Positions 13,701-28,700 are shown, counted from the first letter of the stretch. The stretch is DNA of 60,000 bases from Antedon mediterranea (GCF_964355755.1 NC_092679.1:15740932-15800931); one strand, 5' to 3'. A program made the numbers and translations. The notes: generated by a model not told the origin, from the letters alone.

Positions 13701-16700
13701 AATGTTTTGTTAGAGAGAGTACACTGTGTTTGATTCAAAGACTATATTGAATTGATGTTTCGTGTTATTATAGATAGGAAGATGAAGATGGTAGTTGGAT
13801 GTAATGATCTTGTATATCGTTTAGATTGTCATGCAGTAAATTGGTTGATCCATGCCGTTTTGGTTAATCCATATTATTTTATACATACTTTTAATAATTG
13901 TTATGATTATAATATTAATAAAAATAATATTTGTCAGTATAAATTTCATAATATAAAAAAGTAGATATAAAAAAGAAAAGCAAAGAGATTATGGAGCGGC
14001 TATTCCTGAATATAAATTTTAGGCGATCACGTCAAAGGTCAAGCGCCTATAGCCTGCTACCTTTCGATATTCAATATTGAACTTGACCTGACGTTGGACT
14101 TGAAATCCTGATCACACAATCAGTATAGTATATAGTAAAATAGCTAGCTAGTATTTTGAAATTTCTAATTTGTGATTAAAAAAAATACATTCTCATAGAC
14201 AGAGTCTAAAATAGTGGATGGAAGATTATTCCACAGTTTCGGTCCAGGGTATCTTATATTTTGTTGGAACGAGTTGGTTTTATGTCCTTATTCTGTGGAT
14301 AAAAGAGTGAAAAGGAAGGTTGCTGAAGGGAAAGGGAGTGTTGGCCTAGGAAAAAAACACAAGGAAGGCAAGAAGGAAATTGTATTGACTTTCCTTGCAT
14401 CATATTTTACTTACCTGGTTTTCCAGATTCTCTCCACTATCACTATTGTCCTGATCTGACGAGTAAGAATCATCATCATCATCACTTTCATTGTACCCTG
14501 CATCAGCAATGTTATCTTAAAAGAAGAAAAAACAAATTCTTTAATAAATTGATAGAAATTAATCAATTTATTTATTCCAGATGCTGATTAACGATTGATA
14601 CATTTTGACTGAACATTAGGAAGTTTTCTATTTGTGAAGACTGACAACCTATGTCAATATATTGTTTGAAAGTTTGCATGGCAAAATCGATATTTTTGCA
14701 GTACACCACGTATATAGTCCTGAAAAAAACTATTGAGTGTCGAGAGGACATATATTGATCGAAACGTCGGTAACTATTAGAGGTGTACCGCAAACTTAAT
14801 ATCAACCTATATCAATGAATTCCATTTTTTATGTATTTTTGTTCTGTGCATCGATTCTGTGCAACTTATCTCAACAGTTAGGACATGTCAATTGATGTGT
14901 CGTCGGTCATTGTCTGGACCTAGAAACCACCAAACTGGGTTAATGAATAGAGCAAAGGATCGCATGCACACAATAAATTGACATGACTTAGGTCATAGCA
15001 AATCAAAAACTCCATATTTTGGAATACGCATATTGGGTCAAATCCTTATTTTTGAAAACTAAAATGTATTCTGTTGTTTAAACATATTAAACAAAACTAT
15101 AACAACATTTGGAATCTTCCAAAGTTACTAAAGGAAATAGTGTCTATTTTACTATGAAAAAAGAAAATTAATTTCGACTTGTTCCAAATTGCGTCTGATT
15201 TCCTTTGCTGATGCCACATATATTACTAAACTAAAATAACAAATTGGTGTTAACAGCAATAGAGAAATGATTTTATTTTGAATTCACATAATTTTAACTT
15301 TCGACTAGCAAACCTTTTGCATCTACATCCATCCATAACATAACATAACAAATAAATAAATAGGTCATCTATAATTAGCTATCCAATCACACATGATTTG
15401 AACTCTAATAATCAAAGCGCTGAATGAATATGGTGATGTAATTCAATTGGGTCCCGTGGGCCTTGTGCTTTCTTATTGGTGAATTAATTATAGTTTAAAA
15501 ATAGCAGCCACAGATGAATTTGTGGAATGACTATTGAAAAATAGAAACGATGACTGACATACTGTATAGTATTAAATAGTATGTTTATTATTTTTACATC
15601 ATACATATTTTTTATATATTATTATAAAGATATATTGTCCCCTGAAAAAATGATTTTTTTAATTTTTTTGTTGTTGAATGCTATTTTAATGTCACATAAT
15701 AGTTATTTACCTTGACCAAAAATTGGGTCGACAAAATTATTTACCTGAGAAAACTGTAATTTTAAGCAAAAAATAGTCAAATTATCTGCTAGACAATAAA
15801 TTTTTGATTAAATTTAACTTTTGCTGTTAGTCTTTTTATAAGGGAAATCACTTTTTTCCCTTTTTTTTCTATGTAAGTGAATAACTTCAGAAATACTGCA
15901 AAATGGCTTATTCAAAGTCTGATTTTTATAAATTGTTATTGTTCAGGAGGGCTTTTTTCTATATATTAGTATTACTGACCATTAAACCTGCAGTATTATA
16001 ATCCTATGCTCGATAGATCCCACTTCTAAATTTAGGTTCAATTTAGACACAAAACTTTATATTGTTCAACCCAAATATAATCCCACCTCTTAATATTTGA
16101 TTCTGTAGCTAGGCCCTATGGTATTATACTATAAGGGCAATTCCATGCAAACATGGACATGACCAAAAAAATTCAAATTAATTAGTCGGCTCAAAATTTG
16201 TGTTTATGTTACTCTTTGAATATGTGGGAACTAGGTTTTTAACTTTTTCAATTCATTTATGACTTTTTGCAGCCAAAAAATTACGTTTATTCAATGTTGA
16301 ATATATATTTTTTTTTAGGTGTGAAAAATAGGTAATTACGTTAACTGATTATTATTTTCCCAACAAAGCAATATTTATAAAGTAACATGTCTAAGTAATA
16401 CGGTAGTACACTTAAGATGTATGGAAAATATGATATAACTACAAATGTTGAATATCCCATATAGGAGTGCTGTGTATATTCTGTTATATATAGGGTATGT
16501 AATGCGAGTGACAAAAAAAATGATTTTTTTTTTTTATACCATCATGATGATAATTTTTTTTTATGAAATTTTATAATTTAGCTATACTACTTTCAACAAT
16601 TAAAATTTGACAAATAAAAATAAAAAATCCCCGTAAATACAAAATTGTTGAGACATTGAAAAGTGAAATGCGAGTGACATGTAATGCGAGTGACGTTCAA

Positions 16701-19700
16701 AAATGGACAATGTAATGCGAGTGACATTACTAAAACTCTTTTTTTTGTAAAGTAAAATAGTAATTAATCTATCATTAGTTATGAATTAGTCCCAGAATTA
16801 GTATATACATTAATTTCATAATATAATGTGTGATTTGGCCCTTATTTGGAGGCACTACAGTATAATAATTATAGCATTAGGTTTGTTGAGGGCACAATCC
16901 CTAGCAACGACCTTTTTGCAGTTAAATCATTTGAAACATCAATCATTATAAGAGCTCATTAAATAAAAAACACTAAATCTGGTGAGATTAACAAATTTGG
17001 TACAATCTTTTGTGAAGATAAGAAGGTAAGAATAAGTATACATTTATATTTAATCACAATTTTTAAGTTTTTTTTTCTTATATTGTTAGTGTTAATTATT
17101 TCAAATTCTATAATTTGAAAACACCGCATATAGGCCTAGGCTATAATAATTTATTTATATATTATCATTTACTAGGCATATTTTACACCACCAGGTCTAA
17201 AGCATTGTAGTTTTAAAAACAAAATATACAATTGCTTATTATTTAAAAATAATTTTAAAATATCATTCACATTTGCATCCTGCCTTTAGAAATGGCCGAA
17301 CGACAGAGAAAGTACCTAGAAAAACTGAAAGCCGAGGGAAAATACACCTCATACAGAAACAAACAAAATGAAATTTCGAAAAGAAGTAAAAAAGTAAAAG
17401 AAAAGAGAAAATTCTAGCTCTGCCACCAGCTTTGAAGAAGCAGAAGATTGATGCTCTTAAAGTTGCTAATAGAAAACGTGTGGCTATTAGTTCAGAGCAA
17501 AGAAGGCTGCTTTGGCATCAGACGGGCCATCACCTTTTAGAATTGCTATGGCTTTGCTAAAGCCACTACCAGGGCAAAAAGAATGCTTGATGCTGGTTTG
17601 CGAAGAACTTTGAGTTCCATAATTTGTAAAATGGCTGTTTGAATTTTCTATTTTCATTTTTAGTGACCGTATAAGTGTTCTGTTACTGTGTTTGTAAAAA
17701 ATCAAGATATTCTGTTAGTGTTAAAAATAGATGAAGTCCTTTAGAACTTCATCCAAATGAGTTGAAATAAAAGTTTTTACTTGAAAATTGATATAACATT
17801 CTTTGAGTGGTTTAATGTTGCATTATTTAATTATTGTCTACTTTTCTTTCTGCTTTGCTTAGTAAATACTAAGTTCATTTCTTACGGTAATGCGAGTGAC
17901 AGTAATGCGAGTGACGGGACTTTTTTGTTAAAATGTAAAATATTTTAAAAATCTATGTAATGTTGAATTTTTTTATTATCCTATTTTATACTTTAAAAGT
18001 ACAGCAATTAAAAATATAAGATCTTTTGATTCATATATTTTTAGTTTAAGGACACGTTCTTATCAAATCTAATCAAATTTTTGTTGTGTCCTTTTTGTGT
18101 AATGCGTGTGACAGAATTTCGCAATGGCGTCATTGTCGAAGTAAAAGACATACAATTTTTTTTATAGTATTTTATTAAAGACTTGCACCTAAAGTATGTT
18201 CATATAAAACATTGACTTAAAAATCCAATTAGTACAGAAAGTACAAAGCTTAGACTAACAAAAATGACTGTAATGTGTAATGCGAGTGACCATGGAATTG
18301 CCCATAACAGAATACAGTAATTGTTACTTTTGATTGTATTTTGGTATACATAATTTGTATTCATCTACTTTGCAAAATAAAGTGACCAGCCGTCCGTTTT
18401 AGAGAAAGTAGTATCATTTTTGTGCACAATACTTAAAGCCCCATTCCCTACGTTTTTTAGATATAATTTAAGATCACAAACTATATTTAATGTAAAAATA
18501 ATACTATATGGTCCTATTGCGATAACTTTTTTCGTCTTTAAACGGTTAAAAATGTGAAAAATAAATCGATTCTAATAATTATAGCGGCCCGCTATAAATC
18601 CCAAAATGCATTGCGCGCGGATTGATATTTTTGTTTTTCACCTGTAATTCGCCCACTTTTCGATCGATCGTGAAGCCAAAACAAATGGAAGACTCCTAAC
18701 TTTTCAGCGAAAATACCGGGTTTTCCCCAATTTGTATCAACGGAGTCTGGCAAAAATAGAAAGACAATTAATGCAGCAACTATGCAACGTCAGGCTAGGT
18801 ATATAGCTAGCGTACGATGTTCGTACGTTATCGATGTTTACCAGCTAGGCCTACAAAACTAAGCCTAGCTAGGCTAGGCCTAAGACCGTCCACGAGAAGT
18901 CGATCGCCGCGAGCTACTTAGGTAGTGCATTGTTTCTCACTTTTTATCATAATTTACCATAAAACGTACATTTAAGACAAGGAATGACATGGTTTAATGT
19001 TTTTAAAGTGATATATATGTATTATTTTCCAAAAAACGTCCAAAATTGCAGGGAAGGGGTCTTTAAGTAAAAACAAATTACTATCAAGTATGTACTCGGA
19101 GCAAACATTAAAGCCTTTAATCTCGTCAAATAACATACAACTCATCTCCTTTACAGCAAGATTTATATACGCCAACTAACGTGATTAATTGCTATATCAA
19201 AATCTGCGATATTGTAATCACATTATCTGTGAGCTCAAATTAAAAACGAAAATAGAACTTCATGAGAAAATTAGATTGCAATTATACTGGGATTCTGTAA
19301 AGCTCTTTCTACACTATCAAAAAAAAGTATGATATGCCTATTTATGGTAGTGACGTGCCCAAATATGGTAGTTATATGACATCATCATGTCTATATATGG
19401 GCACATCACATTTTTTGTGTTGCATAAAGTTTCTTTTCTTTTGAATGCATTTTGCTTATTCATATCGGAAAGTAAAAAATAATAATTTTTTTATGCCATC
19501 CTTTAATAGCAGCATGGTTGTTAAAGTTGAACATTTGAGCGCTTAGGGCAGCGCAAACCATTAGCTAAGGTTCATAATTCTACTGGTACAACCAATCTTA
19601 GAAAGGAACCTGAAACTGGAGCCTCTGCTTAAAGCTCTTAGAGTGCACATAAAAGAACGAGTTTATCCTAAAGGAAGAATATACGATTCATCCAGATAAC

Positions 19701-22700
19701 TGATGTCCTGGTTAATTTTTGTTTGTTTTTGTGGACAAATGAGTTAAGAGCAGATGTACAACACTGGGGGACCTGTAGATGAAAGCTGTTATGCGTTGTG
19801 CTATTCAGTCCAGTTGGCTGCGAGTCACAGTCTATTATTCCAGCATTTCATAGAAGGCAGAAGTTTTAGTTATTATCTATGATGACTACCAGATATCATA
19901 ATTTTGCAGTCATGGTTGCAGACGATAGTAACACATTGTCTTTAGCATTGGATCTTGCAATTCCCAAATTGCTGAGAACTTGTTCTTACCTTGTGCTTAC
20001 TTGACTGTAATAGTAAACTGGTTGGCTGGTTAGAACTATATAAACATTAACTCCTAACTGCCTAACTTGTGCATTTGTATGCAAGTCATGTTTTTAATAA
20101 TTGTCTGAAACTAAATAAAGTTGATCTTATCTTATCTTACCTTGTAGTCGCTTGCTAAATTGGTCAACTGGTTGGCTGGACAGACCTAACACACTGACCA
20201 CTGCAACTTCTTTCTCTGTTTCTTTGGTCTGGTTGAATAATCGTAATTGACTATCTTTTGACTTCTGTAAAACCTGTTGAACAAACATAAATTACTGTTT
20301 ATTATTTATTTAATATCGAAAATGCTTTAAAATTTAACATCACATATTTGGTTTATATAAACAAAGTATATTTATTTTTTTCAATTACTTTAATGGTGTG
20401 CTGTTTAATACTGAGAGATATCTAATTTTCTACAAAGGCTTGCCTACAGATACATCAATGCATAAACAAAATTAATTAAGTTGTTTTGCATTTTTAAGTA
20501 CATTTTTCAATTTCAGCCAAATACTAAATCTATTTCATATGTTTACAGATTTTATTTTTAATTTAAAAAATAGAAATACAGTTCCTATAATTCATTTTTC
20601 CTTTTTAATTTTTCAGTTCTTCTGTAAATATAACATATTATATCATATACGAATGTCTATACACAATTATTAAAACCGTAAGTGTGTGTAGTAGTAGTAC
20701 ATGATTAATTTATTGATTTCAAATGTAATAACTACAAAATTTCAAACTTGTTGACCAATAATTAGCTATTGACCAAGCGAATACAATTTTTTTAACCGTA
20801 TTTAAAAAAAAAACCTTTGCTGTGTCTTTTTTCTTGCAATAATTATTATGTACAACTTTATAATTTATACTGTATTTTAAAAAACTGTATAAAAGTGCCC
20901 TAATTCAACTTTTTAGTTGCCATTTATGGTTTTGATATTGTATTTTTGATATTTTATTGAAATAAAGATACCGATATAAAAAAAAAATTATTTTTCTGGC
21001 CAAACAGAAATTGATCCTTAAAAAAACCATAAAAAAGAATCGAACCCCAATTGATTCCGGTCAAAAATTCCGTGTAAAAAATGGTGTTTCTGTGGAACAA
21101 TTTTTAGCTGCAATGCAATTGCGGTCTCAACTTGACCTCACCCGTCCTCAGAAAGTCATTGAATGGTTTTAGAATATACTTTCTATAACCAAATATAGAG
21201 ATTTTAAAACATTATAGTACTTAATTATACAATAAAATTATATTTTTTACTGTATTATTTTACCATCCTGACTGATGAGTCTCCTCTAAATTGTTTCAAA
21301 TAATCTTCTAAGTTTCCATTATGTATTAAGTACCTGTACCCCTCACATTCCTCTGTATACATTTTATCTCCATGGCTACAAACTCAAATTGATATCTAAG
21401 AGGTTGGTCTTTTGTGTTAATACACCCTCCATGCAGTAGTACCTATATCCCTAAAATACAATTTAGTATTATAAACTATAAGTAATTGGTTACCTCTGAC
21501 ATGTTTATATCTCCGGTTGCTAGGGTTTTGTACCCTAACATTGTCCTGTTCTTGTAGCGTTTCCTCCTCTGAAGCATTATTTGTAATCTGTTACCATCTC
21601 GTTTCAGAAAATGTGGATACTAATAAATAAAAAAACCAATAATAATAACAAAACCATTTAATTCATAAAACACCACTCATCTGACGATAAGCAAATTAAC
21701 CAATCACAAGCAACAGTTAGAATAATACATCACTTTTATTGGTTAAATCGCTTATGTTACGGCTTACATCTTTGCGTTGCGTCCTAGTGGGAACCAAGCA
21801 TTAGGGTGTACAGTAGGTCAAAGGAAGAATTTTTAGGTGTCTACACATTAGTGATATACAAATGGTTCATTTTGACATTTTAATTAACTATGCGCGGTAA
21901 AACAAAAAACGGAATAAATGCACATTTGTTTGTGCTCTATCAGTGTGCAGGGCAGGTACTGTACAAGTCTGACCTGTATTTTTAATATGTATTGTACATA
22001 GATGATGTTGCAACAGTACAGTAGACGAATTTCATTTGACATATCATGACAGGTGTTTTGAGCATACAAGTGAAAATGATAATTTGAGTGCCTCTTTCAT
22101 CCTATTAAGCCAGAGTTCCACATAAACAGTATCAGATGCGCAAAAGCTGTTTAACTACAGGTTTCATTACACACTTTGTTTAATCAGTAATTGTGCAATG
22201 TTTTTGATAAAAGACCCAGAAAGGATTTGAACCAACGACCCTGGGATTGATAGCAAAGTATCTCATCTGCTAATCAATCACCCAATTTCACTTTGTAAAT
22301 TGATTGAATAGGCATCAAGTAAGCTCTAAAGTGTTGATACCTTTACAACAACATCAAAATTGACATCATATTAATCTACACTCTAATCTTAATTGGCGTT
22401 TTGCGATCAGGGATCTTAAATATTGAGTGCTATTTTTCTGTTGCATCAAATTAAATTCAAACTAATCTGTTTATTCATCTCATAAAAACAATACTGTACA
22501 TACAAAATACAATTACACAAAAAGGAGTAAATTAATTAAGTAAAGAATATTTCAGATAGTATTTCAACAAATAAGTTTACACAAATTAAAGGTGGTGTTG
22601 GTAGTCTATGTAGTCTAAAAACGTGTGCTCTTTGTTCGAATAGTATTATCTATATATAAATTTACGTAAGGGCAAAATTCGGTAAATCGCGCCTTACTTC

Positions 22701-25700
22701 TAGAATTTTTACTCAATGGTATATAAAGTTGGTTCGTACTTTCGGTACTGATTTTAACCACCTGATGTAACCCTGTTTACTAATTAAATTAAGTTAGATA
22801 ATTAGTTATTGACGACTAAAACGAATTTAGGTTCAACGATTTGCCCCAAATAGGGGTGTTTTCCGATCGTGGTATACACTGTCTAATGGATGTCCATCTT
22901 GAAAAATACCCGCCACAAAAATGCGAGGAGGCTTCGCATTTTCCTATCTCCTCCTACGATAATTGTTTTTAATAGCTGAAAGCCGGTTGAACAGTTCGAG
23001 TACAGCATCATAATGTTGAAGACAGGCCGATTTTCTTTAAAAAATACTATTTTGATACATTTAATATACGTTTTTACAAATGTATTGATTTGTGATGAAT
23101 GGAACATTCCAAATTATTTGGTTTAAGCATAGAGGTATAGATTTAGATTTATGGGCCCCCTTGGAGAATAAACATAAATAGTATTGCAATGCTGTACAAT
23201 ACTGTTAAGGTATTAACCACTTTTGATCGCAATTTGAATCGCAAATTTCTTACTGTGAGTGTTGGTACTGTTAGATGTAATATAAAAATATACAAATAAA
23301 CTTTATTACTGTGAGTGTGGGTAGGCCCTACTGTAGATTATAAACATATAATATACAAATAAACATTCCAAATTATTTGGTTTAACCATTATAGAGGTAT
23401 AGATTTAGATTTATGGGCCCCCTTGGAGAATAAACATAAATAGTATTGCAATGCTGTACAATACTGTTAAGGTATTAACCACTTTTGATCGCAATTTGAA
23501 TCGCAAATTTCTTACTGTGAGTGTTGGTACTGTTAGATGTAATATAAAAATATATACAAATAAACTTTATTACTGTGAGTGTGGGTAGGCCCTACTGTAG
23601 ATTATAAACATATAATATACAAATAAATAAACGTTATTACTGACAGTTGCTTCTCAACGTTTGTATTAATAATTTAAAAATATATAAACGTCGTAGTGGT
23701 GTATCGTTACATGTACTTTACTATTTCAATCGACTATGACAGTGAGAGTTTTAACAAAGTACCGTATTAAATCGTAAATGTTTTACTGTATTTAGTGGTA
23801 TATTATTTATAGGCCTATAAAACATTAAAAACAATATTTCGTTACTGAGTGGATAAGAATATATTTTAAAATGTTTCCTCTTTGTACCTATCTTCTTCCC
23901 CCATCCCTCAACCCTTAATGTTACATACAAAACACAAATTGGGTTTGTTTAAATTAGTCCAAATAAAAAAATTTGACTCATTTTGTTTCTCTCTTCGGAA
24001 GTAATTCCCAGGGTGCTAATTTTGGTTGACTACATAAATCATTGTGTATATTTATTCGTTTCTGTAAACGACAATGTATTATAGTCCTGCGGTACGTACA
24101 TTTGAAATCTCCATTTTTTTCTCGCTGGAAATACTGTGTATTCGAGAACCATCTGTGGGCACGACCTAGATGGTACGCGAGCGAAGCGAGCGTGCCATCT
24201 AGTATTGGCAAATTAATGTAGTCTATTTCGTTCCCAACTTACCTGGATAAACCGACATTGGCCTATTCCATCCGAGAAGAGATCTACAACTCTAATATAT
24301 AAACAATTTATGAAAAATCTCATTCAGATAATTGTACATTCCATGAACCCTGACCTCAAGTGGGAACATCCCAACACACCACCATCATCATTGAACGAGA
24401 CATGGTAGAAGTAACATGTCTGAATGAAGGGCTACACTACTTGTAGCTCTCTTCTCGAAGAGAATACTGTAGGCCAATGTTGGTTTATCCAGATAAGTTA
24501 GGGATGAAATCGACTACATTAATAACCATAATACTAATAGAACAAAGATTTCACTAGGTCCTTAGTTAGAGTACACGTTTTTTTCAATTGAATATGCCAA
24601 TTAATACATTTAAAATAAATGCTACAAGTTCAATAGTACACCGACATTATGACATTGTTACCACATCCAAATCACTTCCTTCCGCTTCTAATGAATTTAA
24701 CCTCACCTGGAATTCACTTTACCTTTTCTATTTTTACAGTACTAATTTTCATTTTAATTGCGGATAATTGCTAGCGTAACTAATTATCTAAAGTCGGATG
24801 CTTTCGGATTGTTTATTACCGTCGCAAGAGACACATAACATTAAAATATGGCGGAAATATGTATCTGATATTTCACCTGATTTAATGATATAAATCAAAG
24901 TCATTAATTACATTGCAATGTCATACTGTATTCTTTCTTACTGACTCTAGTATAAGAACACCTACACCGTGGGATAATTAGTCTATTTACAATTAAGAAA
25001 AAAGATGGAGTGATCAAACTATGATCTTAATAAGAACTTGTCACCAATAAGGGACTACAGAACAGTGACAAAAATATAAATATTTATTTAATATTATATA
25101 ATTGAGATTTCTTACAAACACTATAGTTATCCACCGAGTGCAGAACATCAACAATATTCTTTTATCATTGGATTATTTATGTATTTTTCCAAAATTGGTA
25201 CAAAATAAAACAAATACATTTTTCAACAATTGCCTTTAAATCTGTGTCTTTAATTTATGCACATTTTTAACCTATTGCAATACATTTATGATACGTGCAC
25301 TTATAACCGACTGTACCACAGTTTTAACCAGGCATATTGTTAGTATTTTAATCAAATACAGTATCATTTTAATGTCAATTCTTGATCTAAAAATACAATA
25401 AAGATCTCATAAAAACTTTAATTAAAATATCAGTTATATTCTTTATTTGAAATAACTGATTGTAGTCTTTTATTTCTTTCTTCTTTATTTCCACATTTAC
25501 AATGAAGCTCTAGACCTGTTGCCATGGCAAACAGCAATTTTGAAATGTAAATTATCTATCAGTCTATAATTAGAATGGAATTTTCAGAGTTACATCACCA
25601 TCACCATAGTAACATAATTGAGAAAACATTTAACACTGTTGCAGGTAACTTATGTTTATTTGCTTTTAAATTCCAAAGAAATGTTTAGCAAGAGTAAAGG

Positions 25701-28700
25701 TATATTGAAATATTTTGATCTGTAATACGTTCCTGTTTGTAGCTTGTCTATACAATTAAAAAGTATGTTTACACTGTGTATAGTGAAACATCTTTTCGCA
25801 TCTGATAAAATATGGCATAATGTTAAGAGACTAGCATGTGAGAGGCATTGGTCCGTGCCTGTCTGTGCTCAATGGGGCTGCGTGTGCGCCATTGGACGGG
25901 TATTTCCATTAAAATATTCAAAAAGTAGTAGTGTAGTTGATAGTCTATATGCAGCATGTGGCTGCCGTGTGCACATAGTAGGTCAACATAACCTGTAAGT
26001 GTAAGTGTACTCTACATTTCCTCTATTATGATATAATAATAATAATACATTTCCTGTAGTAACTGCAGTAAATTGTGTTTATTTAAATCAATTAAATGAC
26101 CTTACCTGTAATGAAAATGAAAGATCCAGTTCAGTTTCCAGATTTTTACTGGATGAAAATACAATCTCATTTGAACGTAATGTGCGCTTTGAACTCTAGA
26201 TAACAACAAAAAATAGTATTAAAGTTAAAAGCACTATCCCAAGATTCATGATTTAAGGGGCTGTGATAGGATAACAGTCTCTCGATACTCAATTTAAGCT
26301 CTGTCTGCACCCAAACTTTAGGTGAAAAAAAATGTGATATGCCTATATATGGACATGATGGTATCATATTACTACCATATTTGGGCATATCATTACCATA
26401 TTTAGGCACATCACACTTGTTTTGTCAAACTAGTTTGATAGTGTAGATAGAGCTTTAGACTACTTTACCTGCATTCGTACAGCTATGATAAGTGAACTTA
26501 AGTCATTCTCCAAAGGTTTTAATACACATAATCTGGTCAGACGAAGACTACACAACCTATCCACAAAAAAAAAATAAATAAATTCCAAAATAAATTTATC
26601 ATGTCATTTGTGTTTTGGGTCTATTTTGGGGGATAATATAAGTGTTACCGAAACAATGCTGGTTTTCTGTACAACAGAATAATACGATAATAGGGCTTAC
26701 ATTTTTATTTATTTCCGACTGAAATAGCAAAATAATAATAATAATAATTCCAATACAACACTTCTTTTCTTTTAATCTTTCTAAAGCTTTAAATAACCAC
26801 ACCTCTCAATGTCATCTTTTCTCCTATAAATAAAACCTGTCATCTTACAGCTACTGCAGTAATAACATAACATACAAACAAACAAACAAACAAAACAAAA
26901 ACTGATAAATAAAAAGAAATTGGTATTTAAATGTACTGTATCTCAAAAAATTTTGACCAAAAAAAAGGATTTTATTCAGTACATTAAGTATAAATATTAT
27001 ACAGAAAATTTTTCTAAAAACCTAATCTACATACTGCATTAAAAGATTAAAACATTTTCAAGATTTAAACTTATTTTGGCAAGCAACCATACCACATCCA
27101 CATTGTAGTGCCACCCAAACATCATACAAGTATATTTTCGCGTACTGAACCTGTATTTTCTATAGACGATTTTCTTTCTTATTTTTCAAGTATAAAAATA
27201 ATGTGTTAATTCAACATAGTAGAAAGCTGCCAAATAAAAAACAGGTTGCCAGATAGTTTATACATACTATAAAAAATGTTTTACCTACTCTAAAATTACT
27301 CAAATTTGACACATTGTCTTCAAGATATCTAATGGAAATGGTTATGAAAAATTGCAACATTAATAAACATTTGACATGAACAATTGAACGAGTCGGAATG
27401 TACACATCAGAACATATTACGTTCATTATAAAATCACAGTTAATGTGAAACACGGGCATAGAGAAGAATATTGAAACACAAGGAATATTCTATTATTCAT
27501 CTGAGGGATGTTTTGCTATTCTGCCACATTTTAAAGGGACCATGTTAAAACTACTCTACTGCAGTTTACTAAAAGTGTACTCTTTAAAAAAAGTTTTATG
27601 CAATTATTTAGCAAGCTTTTTTTATACTGTGTATTGAAGTGAATGGTTCATAAAATTTATTCAAACAAACTAAAATAATATGTTAAATTGCAGGAAAACA
27701 ATATAGTTACTGCAGTAACTGCAGCAGAATAATTTTGACATGATCCCTAATGTTTATACATGAATGCTTAAAATATATTACAAGTTTGAGTGTTATGATA
27801 AATGCTGTGAAAATAAGCATTTGTTACTAATACTCTGTTCTTTTATTGCACCCAATAGGCTTCAAATTATACAACTTTTTAACTGAATTATCGATAATGG
27901 AATTTGCTAATACGACACATCATGCATTTATTACTCTCATTCAAAAAGCAATTAAAAACAAAAACAAAACAATAATATTATTATCTATAAATCATTTTTT
28001 TTTCATTACAAGTTTCAATAAATAAATAATGTGTAAATAATAATGAGTTTACATAAAACATACGTCACACAACTAGCAAATAACAATAAATTAATTGTTT
28101 TTTGTCATATCCCGATACTATAATGCTAGATTCACACAAATTTTGTACCCTAAAGGCTTTTATCTAAAGGGAATGACCGATTGAATTGGAGTTTATTTAA
28201 AGGTGTGACAGATTAAAATGAAGTTTGTAACACTGTACTAGGGTTAAAATGATACTACAAAAACTAAGAGTGGTGGTGGTAAAGTAGACTGTAGTGTTGG
28301 TCATCCGGATAAACTAACAATGGCCTTTTTTGGTTTATCCAAGTTAGCTGGGCACGAAATAGATTGCCTATTATTTAAAGAGTTTTTCTTTATATGCACT
28401 GGATTTCAGATTGTCTACATTTGCTGATGAAATGTTGGTACAGTAGTATAGTGTTGGTCACCGGAATAAACTAACAATGGCCTTTTTCGGTTAATCCAAG
28501 TAAGCTGGGCATGAAATAGATTGCCTAATTTCAAGAGTCTTTCTTACAAATTCAAGATTTAAGATCATCTGCCTTTGCTCATGAAATGTTAAAGCAATTT
28601 ATCATTGAGTATAAGACACAATTATGTGATTGATCGTCATAGCAGAACATATTACCACTTTGGCTTTAAACATTTAGCAATTAATTGACTTATGTTGTAT

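Noticed and set aside
14214-14459. 81-codon plus-strand frame near PACS exon 6
   Set aside because: It runs through the antisense of the exon-6 splice donor and acidic exon, with no recognisable domain.
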